Source: Vibrio agarivorans (GTDB lineage: Bacteria > Pseudomonadota > Gammaproteobacteria > Enterobacterales > Vibrionaceae). Taken from it: a stretch of DNA of 64,000 bases. The position numbers were made by a program, and so were the translations under genes. Within the stretch, counting starts at the first letter, position 1; every line of letters starts with the position of its first letter. Positions 21,693 to 30,875 of this stretch are shown one piece after another. The notes beneath the pieces are model-generated. The model saw only the letters and a program-made list of their open reading frames with translations. It made no database searches and had not been told where the DNA came from. The DNA is taken from assembly GCF_030409635.1 (NCBI RefSeq), contig NZ_JAUFQF010000004.1:344241-408240 (forward strand), in the 5' to 3' direction.

Positions 21693-23360
21693 ATGGCTGA
21701 ATACGTATATACCATGTCGCGGGTGAGCAAAATTGTGCCACCTAAGCGTCAAATTCTTAAAGACATCTCTCTGAGTTTCTTCCCTGGTGCAAAAATCGGT
21801 GTTCTTGGTCTGAACGGTGCGGGTAAATCGACCCTGTTACGCATCATGGCTGGCATCGATACAGATATTGATGGTGAAGCTCGTCCACAGCCTGGCCTGA
21901 ACGTAGGTTATCTACCTCAGGAGCCCGTGCTTGATGAATCAAAAACAGTTCGTGAAATTGTTGAAGAAGCGGTATCAGACGTTGCTGGCGCAATGAAGCG
22001 TCTGGATGAAGTATACGCAGCATACGCAGAACCTGATGCAGACTTCGACGCACTTGCAAAAGAGCAAGGCGAGCTAGAAGCACTTATCCAAGCGAAAGAT
22101 GGCCACAACCTAGAGAACTCTCTAGAGCGTGCTGCAGATGCACTTCGTCTACCTGAGTGGGACCAGAAGATTGCACATCTATCAGGTGGTGAGCGCCGCC
22201 GTGTTGCTATCTGTCGTCTACTTCTAGAGAAGCCAGATATGCTGCTCCTAGACGAACCTACCAACCACTTGGATGCAGAATCTGTCGCATGGCTAGAACG
22301 CTTCCTTGTAGATTACACTGGCACCGTTGTGGCAATTACCCACGACCGTTACTTCCTAGATAACGCAGCTGGTTGGATTCTTGAACTTGACCGTGGTGAA
22401 GGTATTCCATGGGAAGGTAACTACACGTCTTGGCTTGAGCAGAAAGACGCGCGTCTACAACAAGAAGCCTCTCAAGAGAAAGCTCGCCAGAAGACTATTG
22501 AGAAAGAACTTGAATGGGTTCGTCAAAACCCTAAAGGTCGTCAGTCAAAATCGAAGGCGCGTATGGCTCGCTTTGAAGAACTACAAAGCGGCGATCGTCA
22601 GAAGCGTAACGAGACTAATGAACTGTTCATCCCACCAGGTGAGCGTTTAGGTGATAAGGTTATTGAAGTTAACAACCTGACTAAGTCATTTGACGGTCGC
22701 GTTCTTATCGATGATCTCTCATTCAACATGCCTAAGGGTGCGATCGTGGGTATCATCGGTGCCAACGGTGCGGGTAAATCAACACTATTCAAGATGCTAA
22801 GCGGCACAGAGCAACCTGACTCGGGTACAATCGAGATGGGTGAAACAGTTAAGCTTGCGTCTGTTGATCAGTTCCGTGATGCAATGGATGACACTAAAAC
22901 AGTATTCCAAGAGATTTCTGAAGGCGCTGATATCATCAAGATCAACAACTTTGAAATCCCAGCGCGTGCTTACTGTTCTCGCTTCAACTTCAAAGGTTCT
23001 GATCAACAGAAGATCATCGGTGAGTTGTCTGGTGGTGAGCGTAACCGTGTTCACCTTGCTAAGCTTCTTAAAGCGGGCGGCAACGTACTGCTACTCGATG
23101 AGCCTACCAATGACCTTGACGTTGAAACGCTGCGTGCACTAGAAGAAGCGCTTCTCGAGTTCCCAGGTTGTGCCATGGTTATCTCGCACGACCGTTGGTT
23201 CCTAGACCGTATCGCGACACACATCATCGACTACCGTGATGAGGGTCAGGTTAACTTCTACGAAGGTAACTACAACGAGTATATGGAATGGCTCAAGAAA
23301 GAACTTGGCCCAGAGGCTGCTGAACCACATCGTATCAAGTACAAGCGTGTGACTAAGTAA
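21693..23360 (+). CDS. ettA: Energy-dependent translational throttle protein EttA (ABC-F)
   Basis: Cytoplasmic ABC-F ATPase that binds the ribosomal E site and gates the first peptide-bond steps according to ATP/ADP ratio. The 555-residue protein has two ABC cassettes with Walker A GLNGAGKST and GANGAGKST. The signatures are LSGGERRRVAI and LSGGERNRVHL, and the Walker B ends are LLLDEPTNHLD and LLLDEPTNDLD. Between the cassettes lies the basic interdomain linker (ELEWVRQNPKGRQSKSKAR). There are no membrane segments. AGGA precedes the ATG, and an extended -10 (TGG-TATAAA) lies near 21641-21648. Codon use is strongly biased, as for a highly expressed gene. Confidence 0.96.
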   Translation: MAEYVYTMSRVSKIVPPKRQILKDISLSFFPGAKIGVLGLNGAGKSTLLRIMAGIDTDIDGEARPQPGLNVGYLPQEPVLDESKTVREIVEEAVSDVAGAMKRLDEVYAAYAEPDADFDALAKEQGELEALIQAKDGHNLENSLERAADALRLPEWDQKIAHLSGGERRRVAICRLLLEKPDMLLLDEPTNHLDAESVAWLERFLVDYTGTVVAITHDRYFLDNAAGWILELDRGEGIPWEGNYTSWLEQKDARLQQEASQEKARQKTIEKELEWVRQNPKGRQSKSKARMARFEELQSGDRQKRNETNELFIPPGERLGDKVIEVNNLTKSFDGRVLIDDLSFNMPKGAIVGIIGANGAGKSTLFKMLSGTEQPDSGTIEMGETVKLASVDQFRDAMDDTKTVFQEISEGADIIKINNFEIPARAYCSRFNFKGSDQQKIIGELSGGERNRVHLAKLLKAGGNVLLLDEPTNDLDVETLRALEEALLEFPGCAMVISHDRWFLDRIATHIIDYRDEGQVNFYEGNYNEYMEWLKKELGPEAAEPHRIKYKRVTK

Positions 23361-23374
23361 TTTATCATTACTGT

Positions 23375-23764
23375 TTGATTTTTAGACAAAGGCCGCTATT
23401 ATTAGCGGCCTTTGTGATCTTAGTTCATATTTTTTGCACATTTAGCGTGTTACATTTGATGCTTCTTTCTCATTTAGTGAGCCAAGATTTATCTCTCAAA
23501 GGGTTGCTGTTGCAGCTGACCGATACACAAGGTCGGTTCAATACCGACATGCTCGTGCAGATAGAGTTTACTCTTCCTGGCTCAGATATTGTTGTGTCGC
23601 TAACAGCAAATATCGTTAACTTACTCGAACAACAGATGCGTGGGTGTATCACTGAGATTGACATTGAAAGTGTTAGCCATTTAAAACGTATCGTACAACT
23701 CAACGTCGGTGATGACCAACTCCTCCATCGTGAGATTGAACATCTTGCGCATTGGGGCAGCTGA
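23375..23764 (+). CDS. Degenerate PilZ-like protein (PlzA-type), start uncertain
   Basis: An open frame ending at 23764 encodes SQDLSLKGLLLQL, a match to the DxSxxG half of the PilZ c-di-GMP site. A beta-rich PilZ-like sequence follows (VQIEFTLPGSDIVVSLTANIV...) up to GSDDQ-type C-terminal residues. The other half of the site, the N-terminal RxxxR, is not visible. Upstream sequence is F/L/V-rich and runs through the ettA hairpin. The earliest start (TTG 23375) would span that hairpin; ATG 23459 would give 101 residues; neither has a clear Shine-Dalgarno. As I recall, V. cholerae has plzA in this position and it also lacks key c-di-GMP residues. It may be functional without ligand binding or decaying. 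Confidence 0.6.
   Translation: MIFRQRPLLLAAFVILVHIFCTFSVLHLMLLSHLVSQDLSLKGLLLQLTDTQGRFNTDMLVQIEFTLPGSDIVVSLTANIVNLLEQQMRGCITEIDIESVSHLKRIVQLNVGDDQLLHREIEHLAHWGS
23386..23415 (+). terminator. ettA downstream hairpin
   Basis: An almost perfect inverted repeat ACAAAGGCCGCTA / TAGCGGCCTTTGT (loop TTAT) lies 25 nt after the ettA stop, with only a short T-tract (CTTTGT). It is probably a terminator for ettA, though it lies inside the longest version of the next frame. Confidence 0.6.
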
Positions 23765-23781
23765 ATCAAAACCTAAAAGCT

Positions 23782-24816
23782 ATGTCTAAAAAAATAACTA
23801 TTTCTATTCCCACCAAAACGGGAAGCCAACAATTTTATCTTTCAAAAACCGGTCTCGTTAGCTCGATCATTATCGGCTCGGCTCTATTGTCAGCCACCGG
23901 TGTTTATGTCTATTCAACACAAAACCATTTAAAGCAGTTACGTGCTGACATTTCCGCTTATCGTGTCAAAACAGAGTTATCTCAGCAGCAAAACCTTGCC
24001 CTACTGACTGAAAACCAGACGCTAGAAACAGCATTGTCAGAGCAAGCTGATGAAGTTCACCAACTCAATCAAGATTTAGCTCGTAAGCAAGACGAAATAA
24101 AGGTGCTTGGGCAGCGCGTATTTGATGTAGAGTCGGTTCTGGGACTGACTGATGAAAGCGATGAGCCAACAGAACACCTGTTAGAAGCGCGCATCGATGC
24201 TGCTGCACTTGACTCCGCCGTGAGAGCAACACTGTTCAGGCTAATCCCGAATGACAGCCCTATAAACTATAATCGTATCTCTTCTTCTTACGGTCGTCGC
24301 ACAAACCCGATTACTGGCAAAGTACACACACATACCGGCATCGACCTTACCTGTAATGTTGGTGAACCAATCTATGCACCTGCAGATGGCGTCATTGAAA
24401 CGGTACGACCAAGTAAATCAGGCTTTGGTAACTTCCTAACCGTTCGCCACGCTTATGGTTTCATGAGTTCTTACGCGCACCTCCACCGCTTCAAAGTTCG
24501 CAGTGGAGAATTTGTCGCGAAAGGCCAACAAATCGCTACCTGTGGTAACTCCGGCAACTCAACCGGACCACACCTTCACTACGAAGTACGCTTTTTGGGA
24601 CGCTCGTTAAACCCACAGTACACAATGGACTGGACACCTGATAACTTCGACTACCTATTTGAAAAAGAGAAGAAAGTAAACTGGGCTCCTCTTGTTGAAC
24701 TGGTGGATAACTCGGTGCGCATGCAAGTTAATCTGACTAACACCCCGACAACTGAAGAATCGGTTGATACCGCAAGTCGTGGTGAAGAGCACACTCAAGA
24801 CATCACTATGCAGTAG
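23782..24816 (+). CDS. M23 family zinc metallopeptidase (murein endopeptidase)
   Basis: A 344-residue envelope protein. It has an N-terminal membrane anchor (about 22-41, LVSSIIIGSALLSATGVYVY) and a coiled coil about 45-115 (LKQLRADISAYR... QLNQDLARKQDEIKVLGQRV). The C-terminal LytM/M23 domain (about 170-275) has the intact zinc ligands HTGIDL and GPHLHYE. Such enzymes cut peptide cross-links between stem peptides during wall growth. The ATG at 23782 starts MSKKITISIPTKTG; a TTG 10 codons earlier overlaps the previous gene. The Shine-Dalgarno is weak. The substrate bond is not determinable from sequence. Confidence 0.88.
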   Translation: MSKKITISIPTKTGSQQFYLSKTGLVSSIIIGSALLSATGVYVYSTQNHLKQLRADISAYRVKTELSQQQNLALLTENQTLETALSEQADEVHQLNQDLARKQDEIKVLGQRVFDVESVLGLTDESDEPTEHLLEARIDAAALDSAVRATLFRLIPNDSPINYNRISSSYGRRTNPITGKVHTHTGIDLTCNVGEPIYAPADGVIETVRPSKSGFGNFLTVRHAYGFMSSYAHLHRFKVRSGEFVAKGQQIATCGNSGNSTGPHLHYEVRFLGRSLNPQYTMDWTPDNFDYLFEKEKKVNWAPLVELVDNSVRMQVNLTNTPTTEESVDTASRGEEHTQDITMQ

Positions 24817-24844
24817 CGATTATTCGCTCAACTGCATACAAAAA

Positions 24845-24874
24845 CATGAAAGGCGACCTCTGGTCGCCTTTCAT
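24845..24874. terminator. hairpin between convergent M23 gene and tyrA
   Basis: A near-perfect inverted repeat CATGAAAGGCGACC / GGTCGCCTTTCATG with loop TC lies about 30 nt after each stop. T-tracts are short on both sides, so it is likely a bidirectional terminator of moderate strength. Confidence 0.65.
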
Positions 24875-24907
24875 GTTTCATGATCACTTATCGCTATAGT
24901 GAGTGCG

Positions 24908-26035
24908 CTATCCGCGATGAATATTATCATTCGCTTGTTTTAACAAGTTCTGACTTTCGTTCATAAACTGCTGAGAATAATCGCCAAACCAATCACTTAC
25001 CTGTTCAAAGCTTTCGACAAAGTGCGCCTTGTCTTTACCATCTAGAATATCGAGAGCTTCTCCGAAACAGCGATGGAAGCGCTTGATCATATCGATATTC
25101 TCTTGCGATGAGAGAATGATATCACCGTAAAGGTTGGGATCTTGCGCAAACAGACGCCCTACCATGGCCAATTCCAAGCGGTAAATCGGCGAACTTAACT
25201 GCAATAGTTTATCGATGTTTGGATTTTCTCGGCTCAAGTGAAGACCATAAGCAAACGACGTAAAGTGACGTAGTGCCTGAATCAACGTCATTCCGTGGTC
25301 ATGTTCACTCGCTTCAATCGGACACAAACTCGCTCCCCAAATAGAGAACTGCTCTAGTAACCACTGATATGCCTCTTGGCCACGGCCATCACAGTACACA
25401 ATCACCTGTTTAGCAAGGCTTGGTACGTCTGGACCAAACATCGGGTGCAAGCCAACAACTGGACCTTCATGCGCCTGCATCATCGCCTGCAAAGGCTTAC
25501 TCTTAATCGAGGTTAAATCACACAAGATACAATCTTTTGGCAAGTTACCCAGCTTTTCAATCACCCCTTCCGTTAGGTGAATTGGCACAGTGACCACAAC
25601 CAGGCCTGCATCGCATAGTATCGCATCAGCACGGTCCCAATCTTGACTGCCAAGCACTTTGACGTCATACCCCGATAGGGCAAACATACGTCCAAATAAG
25701 CCACCAAGCTGGCCTTTACCACCCACAATTACCACTGAACGAAGTGATGGGTTCAAACACTTAAAGCCAGAGTCCTTCTCACTCGCATACGACTCGCGCA
25801 TCGTACGACGAAGAATGTCCTCAATCAGTTGTGGTGGAACCCCTTTTTTCTCTGCTTCAGCGCGTCGTGAGGCAAGCATCGCTGCCTCACGGTCTGGGGC
25901 ATAGATAGGCAAACCATGCTCGCTTTTCACTTCACCCACTTTCTCTACCAACGCCAAACGTTGCGCTAGAAGATCGAGCATTTGCTTATCTACTACGTCA
26001 ATTTGGTCACGTAACTCGTTCAGTTCAACTGCCAT
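24908..26035 (-). CDS. tyrA: Bifunctional chorismate mutase / prephenate dehydrogenase (T-protein)
   Basis: Converts chorismate to prephenate and then, with NAD+, to 4-hydroxyphenylpyruvate for tyrosine. The 375-residue protein has an AroQ domain (about 1-90; [30 protein letters not shown]). A Rossmann dehydrogenase domain follows with [18 protein letters not shown] and [18 protein letters not shown] precedes the ATG. It is the second gene of an aroF-tyrA operon with a 20-bp gap. Confidence 0.96.
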   Translation of the reverse strand: MAVELNELRDQIDVVDKQMLDLLAQRLALVEKVGEVKSEHGLPIYAPDREAAMLASRRAEAEKKGVPPQLIEDILRRTMRESYASEKDSGFKCLNPSLRSVVIVGGKGQLGGLFGRMFALSGYDVKVLGSQDWDRADAILCDAGLVVVTVPIHLTEGVIEKLGNLPKDCILCDLTSIKSKPLQAMMQAHEGPVVGLHPMFGPDVPSLAKQVIVYCDGRGQEAYQWLLEQFSIWGASLCPIEASEHDHGMTLIQALRHFTSFAYGLHLSRENPNIDKLLQLSSPIYRLELAMVGRLFAQDPNLYGDIILSSQENIDMIKRFHRCFGEALDILDGKDKAHFVESFEQVSDWFGDYSQQFMNESQNLLKQANDNIHRG

Positions 26036-26055
26036 GATGTTCCTTGCTACCTTCT

Positions 26056-27129
26056 TTATCCTTGCAAACGATTCTCTAGGAAAGGCACTAACTCTTTGTG
26101 TGCATGACGCAATAGTGCCTCAGTTGAGTCCCAATTGATACAGGCGTCAGTGATAGAAACGCCGTATTGCATTTCAGATAACGGTAGGTCAGATGATTGA
26201 TTACCTTCGTTGATGTGGCTTTCAATCATTACACCGATGATGGACTTGTTTCCTTCACGGATTTGATGAATCACATCTTCAGCCACCAGCGGCTGACGAC
26301 GGTAATCTTTGCGTGAGTTGGCATGGCTACAGTCCACCATCAGAGCAGCATCTAGACCGACACCTGCCATCTCTTGCTCACACTCGGCCACAGAAACAGA
26401 ATCATAGTTGGTCTGTTTACCGCCACGTAAAATTACATGACCATTGGCATTGCCTTGCGTCGTTAACAGAGCAACTTGACCTTCACGGTTGATCCCCATA
26501 AAGCGGTGGCTTGAAGATGCCGCTTGCATTGCGTTGATAGCGGTAGATAAGCTGCCATCAGTACCATTTTTAAAGCCGATTGGCATAGAGAGACCACTTG
26601 CCATCTCACGGTGAGTTTGTGACTCGGTTGTACGAGCGCCAATCGCTGCCCAGCTAAAGGTATCAGCTAAGTATTGTGGACTGATTGGGTCAAGCGCTTC
26701 TGTGGCGAGTGGGATTTCCATCTCAGCGAGCTCAACAAGCAGCTGGCGCCCGACATTCAGACCATGCTCAATATCAAACGTGCCATCAAGATGTGGATCG
26801 TTGATCAACCCTTTCCAGCCAACAGTAGTGCGAGGCTTTTCAAAGTAAACACGCATCACAATGTAAAGTTGATCACTCAGCTCTTCAGAAAGCGCCTTTA
26901 AGCGTTTCGCATAGTCTTTGGCAGCGTCGATATCATGAATAGAACAAGGACCACAAACGATCAGTAAACGGTGATCTTTCTTATGGAGAATGTTTGCAAT
27001 CGTCTCACGTGACTCTTGAATAAAGCGGCGGGCATTGTCACTCAGAGGGATCTTCGCTTTCAGCGCCTCTGGCGTAATCAACACTTGCTCATCACTAATA
27101 TTAATATTGCTTAATTCACTTCTCTGCAT
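26056..27129 (-). CDS. aroF: 3-deoxy-7-phosphoheptulonate (DAHP) synthase, AroF type
   Basis: First enzyme of the shikimate pathway, condensing phosphoenolpyruvate and erythrose 4-phosphate. The 357-residue class I synthase keeps the metal and substrate motifs [45 protein letters not shown] and [12 protein letters not shown]. Start ATG 27129 has AGGTG upstream; a GTG two codons earlier is less likely. Assignment to the tyrosine-regulated isozyme rests on linkage to tyrA and on TyrR-type boxes upstream, not on the protein sequence alone. Confidence 0.93.
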   Translation of the reverse strand: MQRSELSNINISDEQVLITPEALKAKIPLSDNARRFIQESRETIANILHKKDHRLLIVCGPCSIHDIDAAKDYAKRLKALSEELSDQLYIVMRVYFEKPRTTVGWKGLINDPHLDGTFDIEHGLNVGRQLLVELAEMEIPLATEALDPISPQYLADTFSWAAIGARTTESQTHREMASGLSMPIGFKNGTDGSLSTAINAMQAASSSHRFMGINREGQVALLTTQGNANGHVILRGGKQTNYDSVSVAECEQEMAGVGLDAALMVDCSHANSRKDYRRQPLVAEDVIHQIREGNKSIIGVMIESHINEGNQSSDLPLSEMQYGVSITDACINWDSTEALLRHAHKELVPFLENRLQG

Positions 27130-27138
27130 AACCACACC

Positions 27139-27156
27139 TGTAAACTTTTAATTACA
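27139..27156 (-). promoter_or_regulatory. TyrR box proximal to aroF
   Basis: TGTAAA-N6-ATTACA differs by one base from the TyrR consensus TGTAAA-N6-TTTACA. It lies 10 bp before the aroF start, inside the transcribed leader. Binding there would be expected to repress aroF-tyrA with tyrosine. Confidence 0.65.
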
Positions 27157-27246
27157 CCGATAATCCTGTTAACGGTAAAAACTCTAACTGGCTCTTAAAT
27201 TATCATCTCAAAGATTTATTGCAAGCGTACAAAATAAAAAACACCA

Positions 27247-27264
27247 CGTAAAAATAAATTTACA
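27247..27264 (-). promoter_or_regulatory. TyrR box distal to aroF
   Basis: CGTAAA-N6-TTTACA differs by one base from the TyrR consensus and lies 108 bp from the proximal box. A candidate minus-strand promoter (TTGCAA-16-TAATTT, about 27197-27224) lies between the two boxes. That layout would suit cooperative repression by looping. btsS diverges from here. Confidence 0.65.
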
Positions 27265-27360
27265 CCTTCAGCTTATTTACTTTTTGAGACGGCTTTCTCT
27301 GCTAAGTGATAAAAATTTCATTACTCTTTGCAGCAACTCCCTTATTTCACGGTCAATTTT

Positions 27361-29037
27361 ATGGATTTAATTATCTCTTTGCTTCAGCAAATGTGCGTCT
27401 ACCTCATGCTGGCGTATATGCTAAGTAAGACGCCTATTTTCAGACCGTTGTTAAGTGCCTCAGATCACATGAGCCACCGAGTGAGTGTCTATTTCATCTT
27501 TTCATCATTTTGTATTCTAGGTACCTATTTTGGTTTACAGATCAATGACGCTATTGCAAACACTCGAGCAATAGGTGCAGTGATGGGGGGATTGTTTGGT
27601 GGCCCTGTTGTCGGATTTTTCGTTGGCCTAACGGGTGGCCTTCACCGCTATACCCTTGGTGGGTTTACCGATCTCGCCTGTGCAATATCAACGACAGCGG
27701 AAGGGCTGATTGGAGGTCTGGTTCACCTGTACTTTGTACGCAAAAACCAAACCGAACAGATATTTAACCCATTGATGGTATTTTCCGTCACGCTGTTGGC
27801 TGAAATCATCCAGATGATCATTATCCTCATCGTCGCCAAGCCGTTTACTCAAGCTTACTCGCTCGTCTCAGATATCGCAGCATCGATGATCATAGCCAAC
27901 TCTATTGGCGCGGCGCTGTTTATGAGTATCCTCCAAGACCGAAAAACCATCTTTGACGAATATTCTGCGATGTTTTCTCGACGCGCCTTGAGAATTGCAG
28001 AGCGTTCAGTGGGCATCATGGCGTCTGGCTTCGAGAGCCATAATGCTGAAAAGATCGCCAACATCATTTTTGAAGAAACCAGCGTAGGCGCCGTATCAAT
28101 CACTGATAACCAAAAAATACTCGCTTTTGTTGGCATGGGAAAAGATCACCATGTACCTGGAACGCCGATCTCTTCTCAAAGCACGCTCGATGCGATGGCG
28201 CAAAATCGTATAATCTATCTCAATGGTCGTGACCACCCTTATCAGTGTACCCTCTCTGAGAACTGTAAACTTGGCTCCGCACTCATAATTCCTCTGAGAG
28301 CAGGCGACCGTTTGGTTGGGACTATCAAACTCTATGAGCCTAAACGAAAGCTTTTCTCAACAGTGAATATGACGATGGCACAGGGGATCGCTCAACTGCT
28401 CTCAAGTCAGATCCTATATGGTGAATATCAACAGAAGCAGAATCTGCTATCACAAGCTGAGATCAAGCTGTTGCAAGCCCAAATCAATCCGCATTTTCTA
28501 TTTAATGCATTGAATACCATCAGCGCCGTGATCCGCAAAGACCCGACCAAAGCACGTAGCCTGATTCAGCACCTGTCGCAATTTTTCCGCAGCAACCTAA
28601 AGCAGAATATTGAGACCGTGACGCTGCGCGAAGAGCTTGCTCACGTCAATGCCTACCTCACTATCGAACAAGCTCGCTTTGCTGATCGACTCGCGGTAGA
28701 TATCGATATCGCTGATGAACTACTTGATCGCCAACTACCAAGCTTTACCTTGCAGCCACTGGTTGAAAATGCCATTAAACACGGCGTATCGAACCTTCTA
28801 GAAAGTGGCCACCTGCACATTTATAGTGAGCCGATGAGTTGTGGCTATCGAATTGTGGTACAAGACAACGCAGGCAGCTATCAAGTACCAGACCAAAAAC
28901 ACTTAGGCTTGGGTATGCAGATAGTCGATAAACGTCTCGTTAATCAATTTGGTCCTGCGGCAAAATTAACCACAGATGTCGAACCTAACCAATACACACG
29001 AATGAGCTTTATCATTCCCGGCACGATGACAATATAG
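27361..29037 (+). CDS. btsS: LytS-family sensor histidine kinase BtsS (pyruvate sensor)
   Basis: A 558-residue inner membrane kinase with five or more TM segments (5TM-5TMR-LYT, about 1-190), a GAF-like domain (about 210-350), and a HisKA_5-type kinase core. The phospho-acceptor is in QINPHFLFNALNTI (His378), and the N-box is LVENAIKHG. In E. coli BtsS the residues I recall as pyruvate-binding are Arg72, Arg99, Cys110 and Ser113. Here Arg69, Arg96, Cys107 and Ser110 occur with exactly the same spacing, in the motifs NTRAIG, GGLHRYT and LACAIS. This supports pyruvate sensing. ATG 27361 is preferred to an upstream TTG. btsR follows 8 bp later. Confidence 0.9.
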   Translation: MDLIISLLQQMCVYLMLAYMLSKTPIFRPLLSASDHMSHRVSVYFIFSSFCILGTYFGLQINDAIANTRAIGAVMGGLFGGPVVGFFVGLTGGLHRYTLGGFTDLACAISTTAEGLIGGLVHLYFVRKNQTEQIFNPLMVFSVTLLAEIIQMIIILIVAKPFTQAYSLVSDIAASMIIANSIGAALFMSILQDRKTIFDEYSAMFSRRALRIAERSVGIMASGFESHNAEKIANIIFEETSVGAVSITDNQKILAFVGMGKDHHVPGTPISSQSTLDAMAQNRIIYLNGRDHPYQCTLSENCKLGSALIIPLRAGDRLVGTIKLYEPKRKLFSTVNMTMAQGIAQLLSSQILYGEYQQKQNLLSQAEIKLLQAQINPHFLFNALNTISAVIRKDPTKARSLIQHLSQFFRSNLKQNIETVTLREELAHVNAYLTIEQARFADRLAVDIDIADELLDRQLPSFTLQPLVENAIKHGVSNLLESGHLHIYSEPMSCGYRIVVQDNAGSYQVPDQKHLGLGMQIVDKRLVNQFGPAAKLTTDVEPNQYTRMSFIIPGTMTI

Positions 29038-29045
29038 GGTGTAGT

Positions 29046-29762
29046 ATGCTATCTGCTTTAGTGATTGATGATGAGCTATTGGCTCGCGAAGAACTATCAG
29101 AACTGCTTGAAGAGTCAAACAAGGTTAAAGTGATTGATACTGCAAGCAATGCCATCGAAGGGCTAAAAAAAATCAATCAGCTCAAACCCGATGTGGTGTT
29201 TTTGGATATTCAAATGCCACAAATTACCGGTATTGAACTACTCGGTATGCTTGACCCAGACACTATGCCGAAAGTGGTATTTGTCACCGCCTATGATCAA
29301 TATGCCATTCAAGCGTTTGAGGACAACGCGTTCGACTACTTATTGAAGCCTGTTGACCCGCAACGTTTGGACAAGACCATTTGCCGCCTCGGCAAGGTTC
29401 ATAAGAAACCAGCGGATATTCGCCAACTCGCACCTGAACAGCTAGTTCACGTGCCATGCATTGGCTTGAACCGAATTATGATTATTCCAGCCGAAGAGGT
29501 GCAGTTCGCCCACAGCGACATTACCGGTGTCCAAGTGCAAACCCGCGAGCAATCGGCGACCACTCAGCTGACTCTTAAGGTACTAGAGGAGAAAACCCCT
29601 CTGCTGCGCTGCCATCGCCAATATCTAATCAACATCAAATCGATTAAAGAGATTAAGCTGTTAGAGAACGGGTTGGCTGAAATCATTACATGCAGCGGCC
29701 ATACGGTGCCAGTTAGCCGCCGCTATTTAAAAACCCTAAAAGAGATGCTCGGTTTCCACTAA
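29046..29762 (+). CDS. btsR: LytTR-family response regulator BtsR
   Basis: A 238-residue regulator with a receiver domain (about 1-115; acidic pocket IDDE, phospho-acceptor Asp54 in VVFLDIQMP, KPVD). A C-terminal LytTR DNA-binding domain follows (about 135-235; FAHSDITGVQVQT, LLRCHRQYLIN, VPVSRRYLK). It is co-transcribed with btsS. In E. coli, BtsR binds repeated ACC(A/G)CT(C/T)A elements and activates the pyruvate transporter gene btsT. A five-fold array of similar octamers lies before the CstA-family gene at 33604. Confidence 0.92.
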   Translation: MLSALVIDDELLAREELSELLEESNKVKVIDTASNAIEGLKKINQLKPDVVFLDIQMPQITGIELLGMLDPDTMPKVVFVTAYDQYAIQAFEDNAFDYLLKPVDPQRLDKTICRLGKVHKKPADIRQLAPEQLVHVPCIGLNRIMIIPAEEVQFAHSDITGVQVQTREQSATTQLTLKVLEEKTPLLRCHRQYLINIKSIKEIKLLENGLAEIITCSGHTVPVSRRYLKTLKEMLGFH

Positions 29763-29767
29763 TTAAA

Positions 29768-29781
29768 AAGTGAGCTCACTT
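29768..29781 (-). terminator. short palindrome between btsR and nagZ
   Basis: The perfect palindrome AAGTGAGCTCACTT is followed on the minus strand by TTTAATTAG and overlaps the nagZ stop. The stem is short, so it is a weak terminator candidate in a 17-bp convergent gap. Confidence 0.35.
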
Positions 29782-30766
29782 AAAGCTTATCGAGCATACG
29801 TGCCATGGCAGTAGACGCGTCTTTCCATTCTTGGCTACGTCTCAGCTCTGCTAAAGTAAAGCTGTTACGTTTTAGTAATGCTGAAGCTTCCACCTGTTGA
29901 ATAGGTAAGCGATCTAATGCAGCAACTTGCGCGTCACGTTTATTGCACATCAATAACATATCGCAACCGGCCTCTAGCGCTTGCATTGCTCTGTCAGCAG
30001 GGCCACCCATAATGGATGCCCCCTCCATAGTCAGATCATCAGAGAAGACAATGCCTTTAAAACCTAATTGGCTTCTAAGGACTTCTTTGAGCCAAAAACT
30101 CGAACCACTTGCAGGCTGATCGTCATAATGTGGGTAGACCACATGCGCAGGCATCATGGCGTCCAATATACCAGTGTCGATTTGCGCTCTGAAAATCGCC
30201 ATATCGGTTTCAAAAATGTTGTCACTGTGATTAAACGGTGTCTCTATGTGCGAGTCGGAAATCACGCCACCATGGCCAGGAAAGTGCTTACCCGTAGTGG
30301 CCATACCAATACTTTTCATACCGCGCATAAATGCGGTGCTGTGACACAGGATCGTATCGATATCTTCACCAAAAGCACGATTTCCGATGGCTTTACTTTG
30401 GTGCCCTTGGTCGAGCACTGGAGCAAAACTCAGATCAATATCATGCGCCATAACCTCGGCAGCCATCAGCCAACCAGCTTGTTCAGCGAGCACTTCTCCA
30501 TTGGTTTGCTGCGCATAATGTTGCGCCGCAGGAATCACACAAAACTCATCGCGAAAACGCTGGACTCGCCCTCCCTCTTGGTCAACGCCAATAAGAATTG
30601 GTCGCTTAGCGGCTTGGCGCATTGATGCCGTCAACGCACTCAATTGCTCACTGTCATGATAATTGCGAGCAAACAAGATAATACCGCCGACACTCGGGTG
30701 CTCAATCACCTCACGGTCTTCAGCCGTCAGTTCATAACCTTCAACATCAATCCACAACGGTCCCAT
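29780..30766 (-). CDS. nagZ: Beta-N-acetylhexosaminidase NagZ
   Basis: Cytoplasmic glycoside hydrolase family 3 enzyme. It removes GlcNAc from GlcNAc-anhydroMurNAc-peptides during cell wall recycling; its product also influences AmpR-type beta-lactamase control in other bacteria. The 328-residue product begins [13 protein letters not shown], keeps [26 protein letters not shown] and [10 protein letters not shown] with the nucleophilic Asp. I chose the ATG with GGAG 7 nt upstream rather than a TTG four codons earlier. It diverges from anmK. Confidence 0.95.
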   Translation of the reverse strand: MGPLWIDVEGYELTAEDREVIEHPSVGGIILFARNYHDSEQLSALTASMRQAAKRPILIGVDQEGGRVQRFRDEFCVIPAAQHYAQQTNGEVLAEQAGWLMAAEVMAHDIDLSFAPVLDQGHQSKAIGNRAFGEDIDTILCHSTAFMRGMKSIGMATTGKHFPGHGGVISDSHIETPFNHSDNIFETDMAIFRAQIDTGILDAMMPAHVVYPHYDDQPASGSSFWLKEVLRSQLGFKGIVFSDDLTMEGASIMGGPADRAMQALEAGCDMLLMCNKRDAQVAALDRLPIQQVEASALLKRNSFTLAELRRSQEWKDASTAMARMLDKL

Positions 30767-30875
30767 TTTTGACTCCAAACGATGATTATTTTTCTATCGA
30801 TCGAGACTATTCACTTTGTGATTGCATTACAATGGGTTTCCGTTCTAGTTAAACAATTTTCCAGCAGGGATGATG

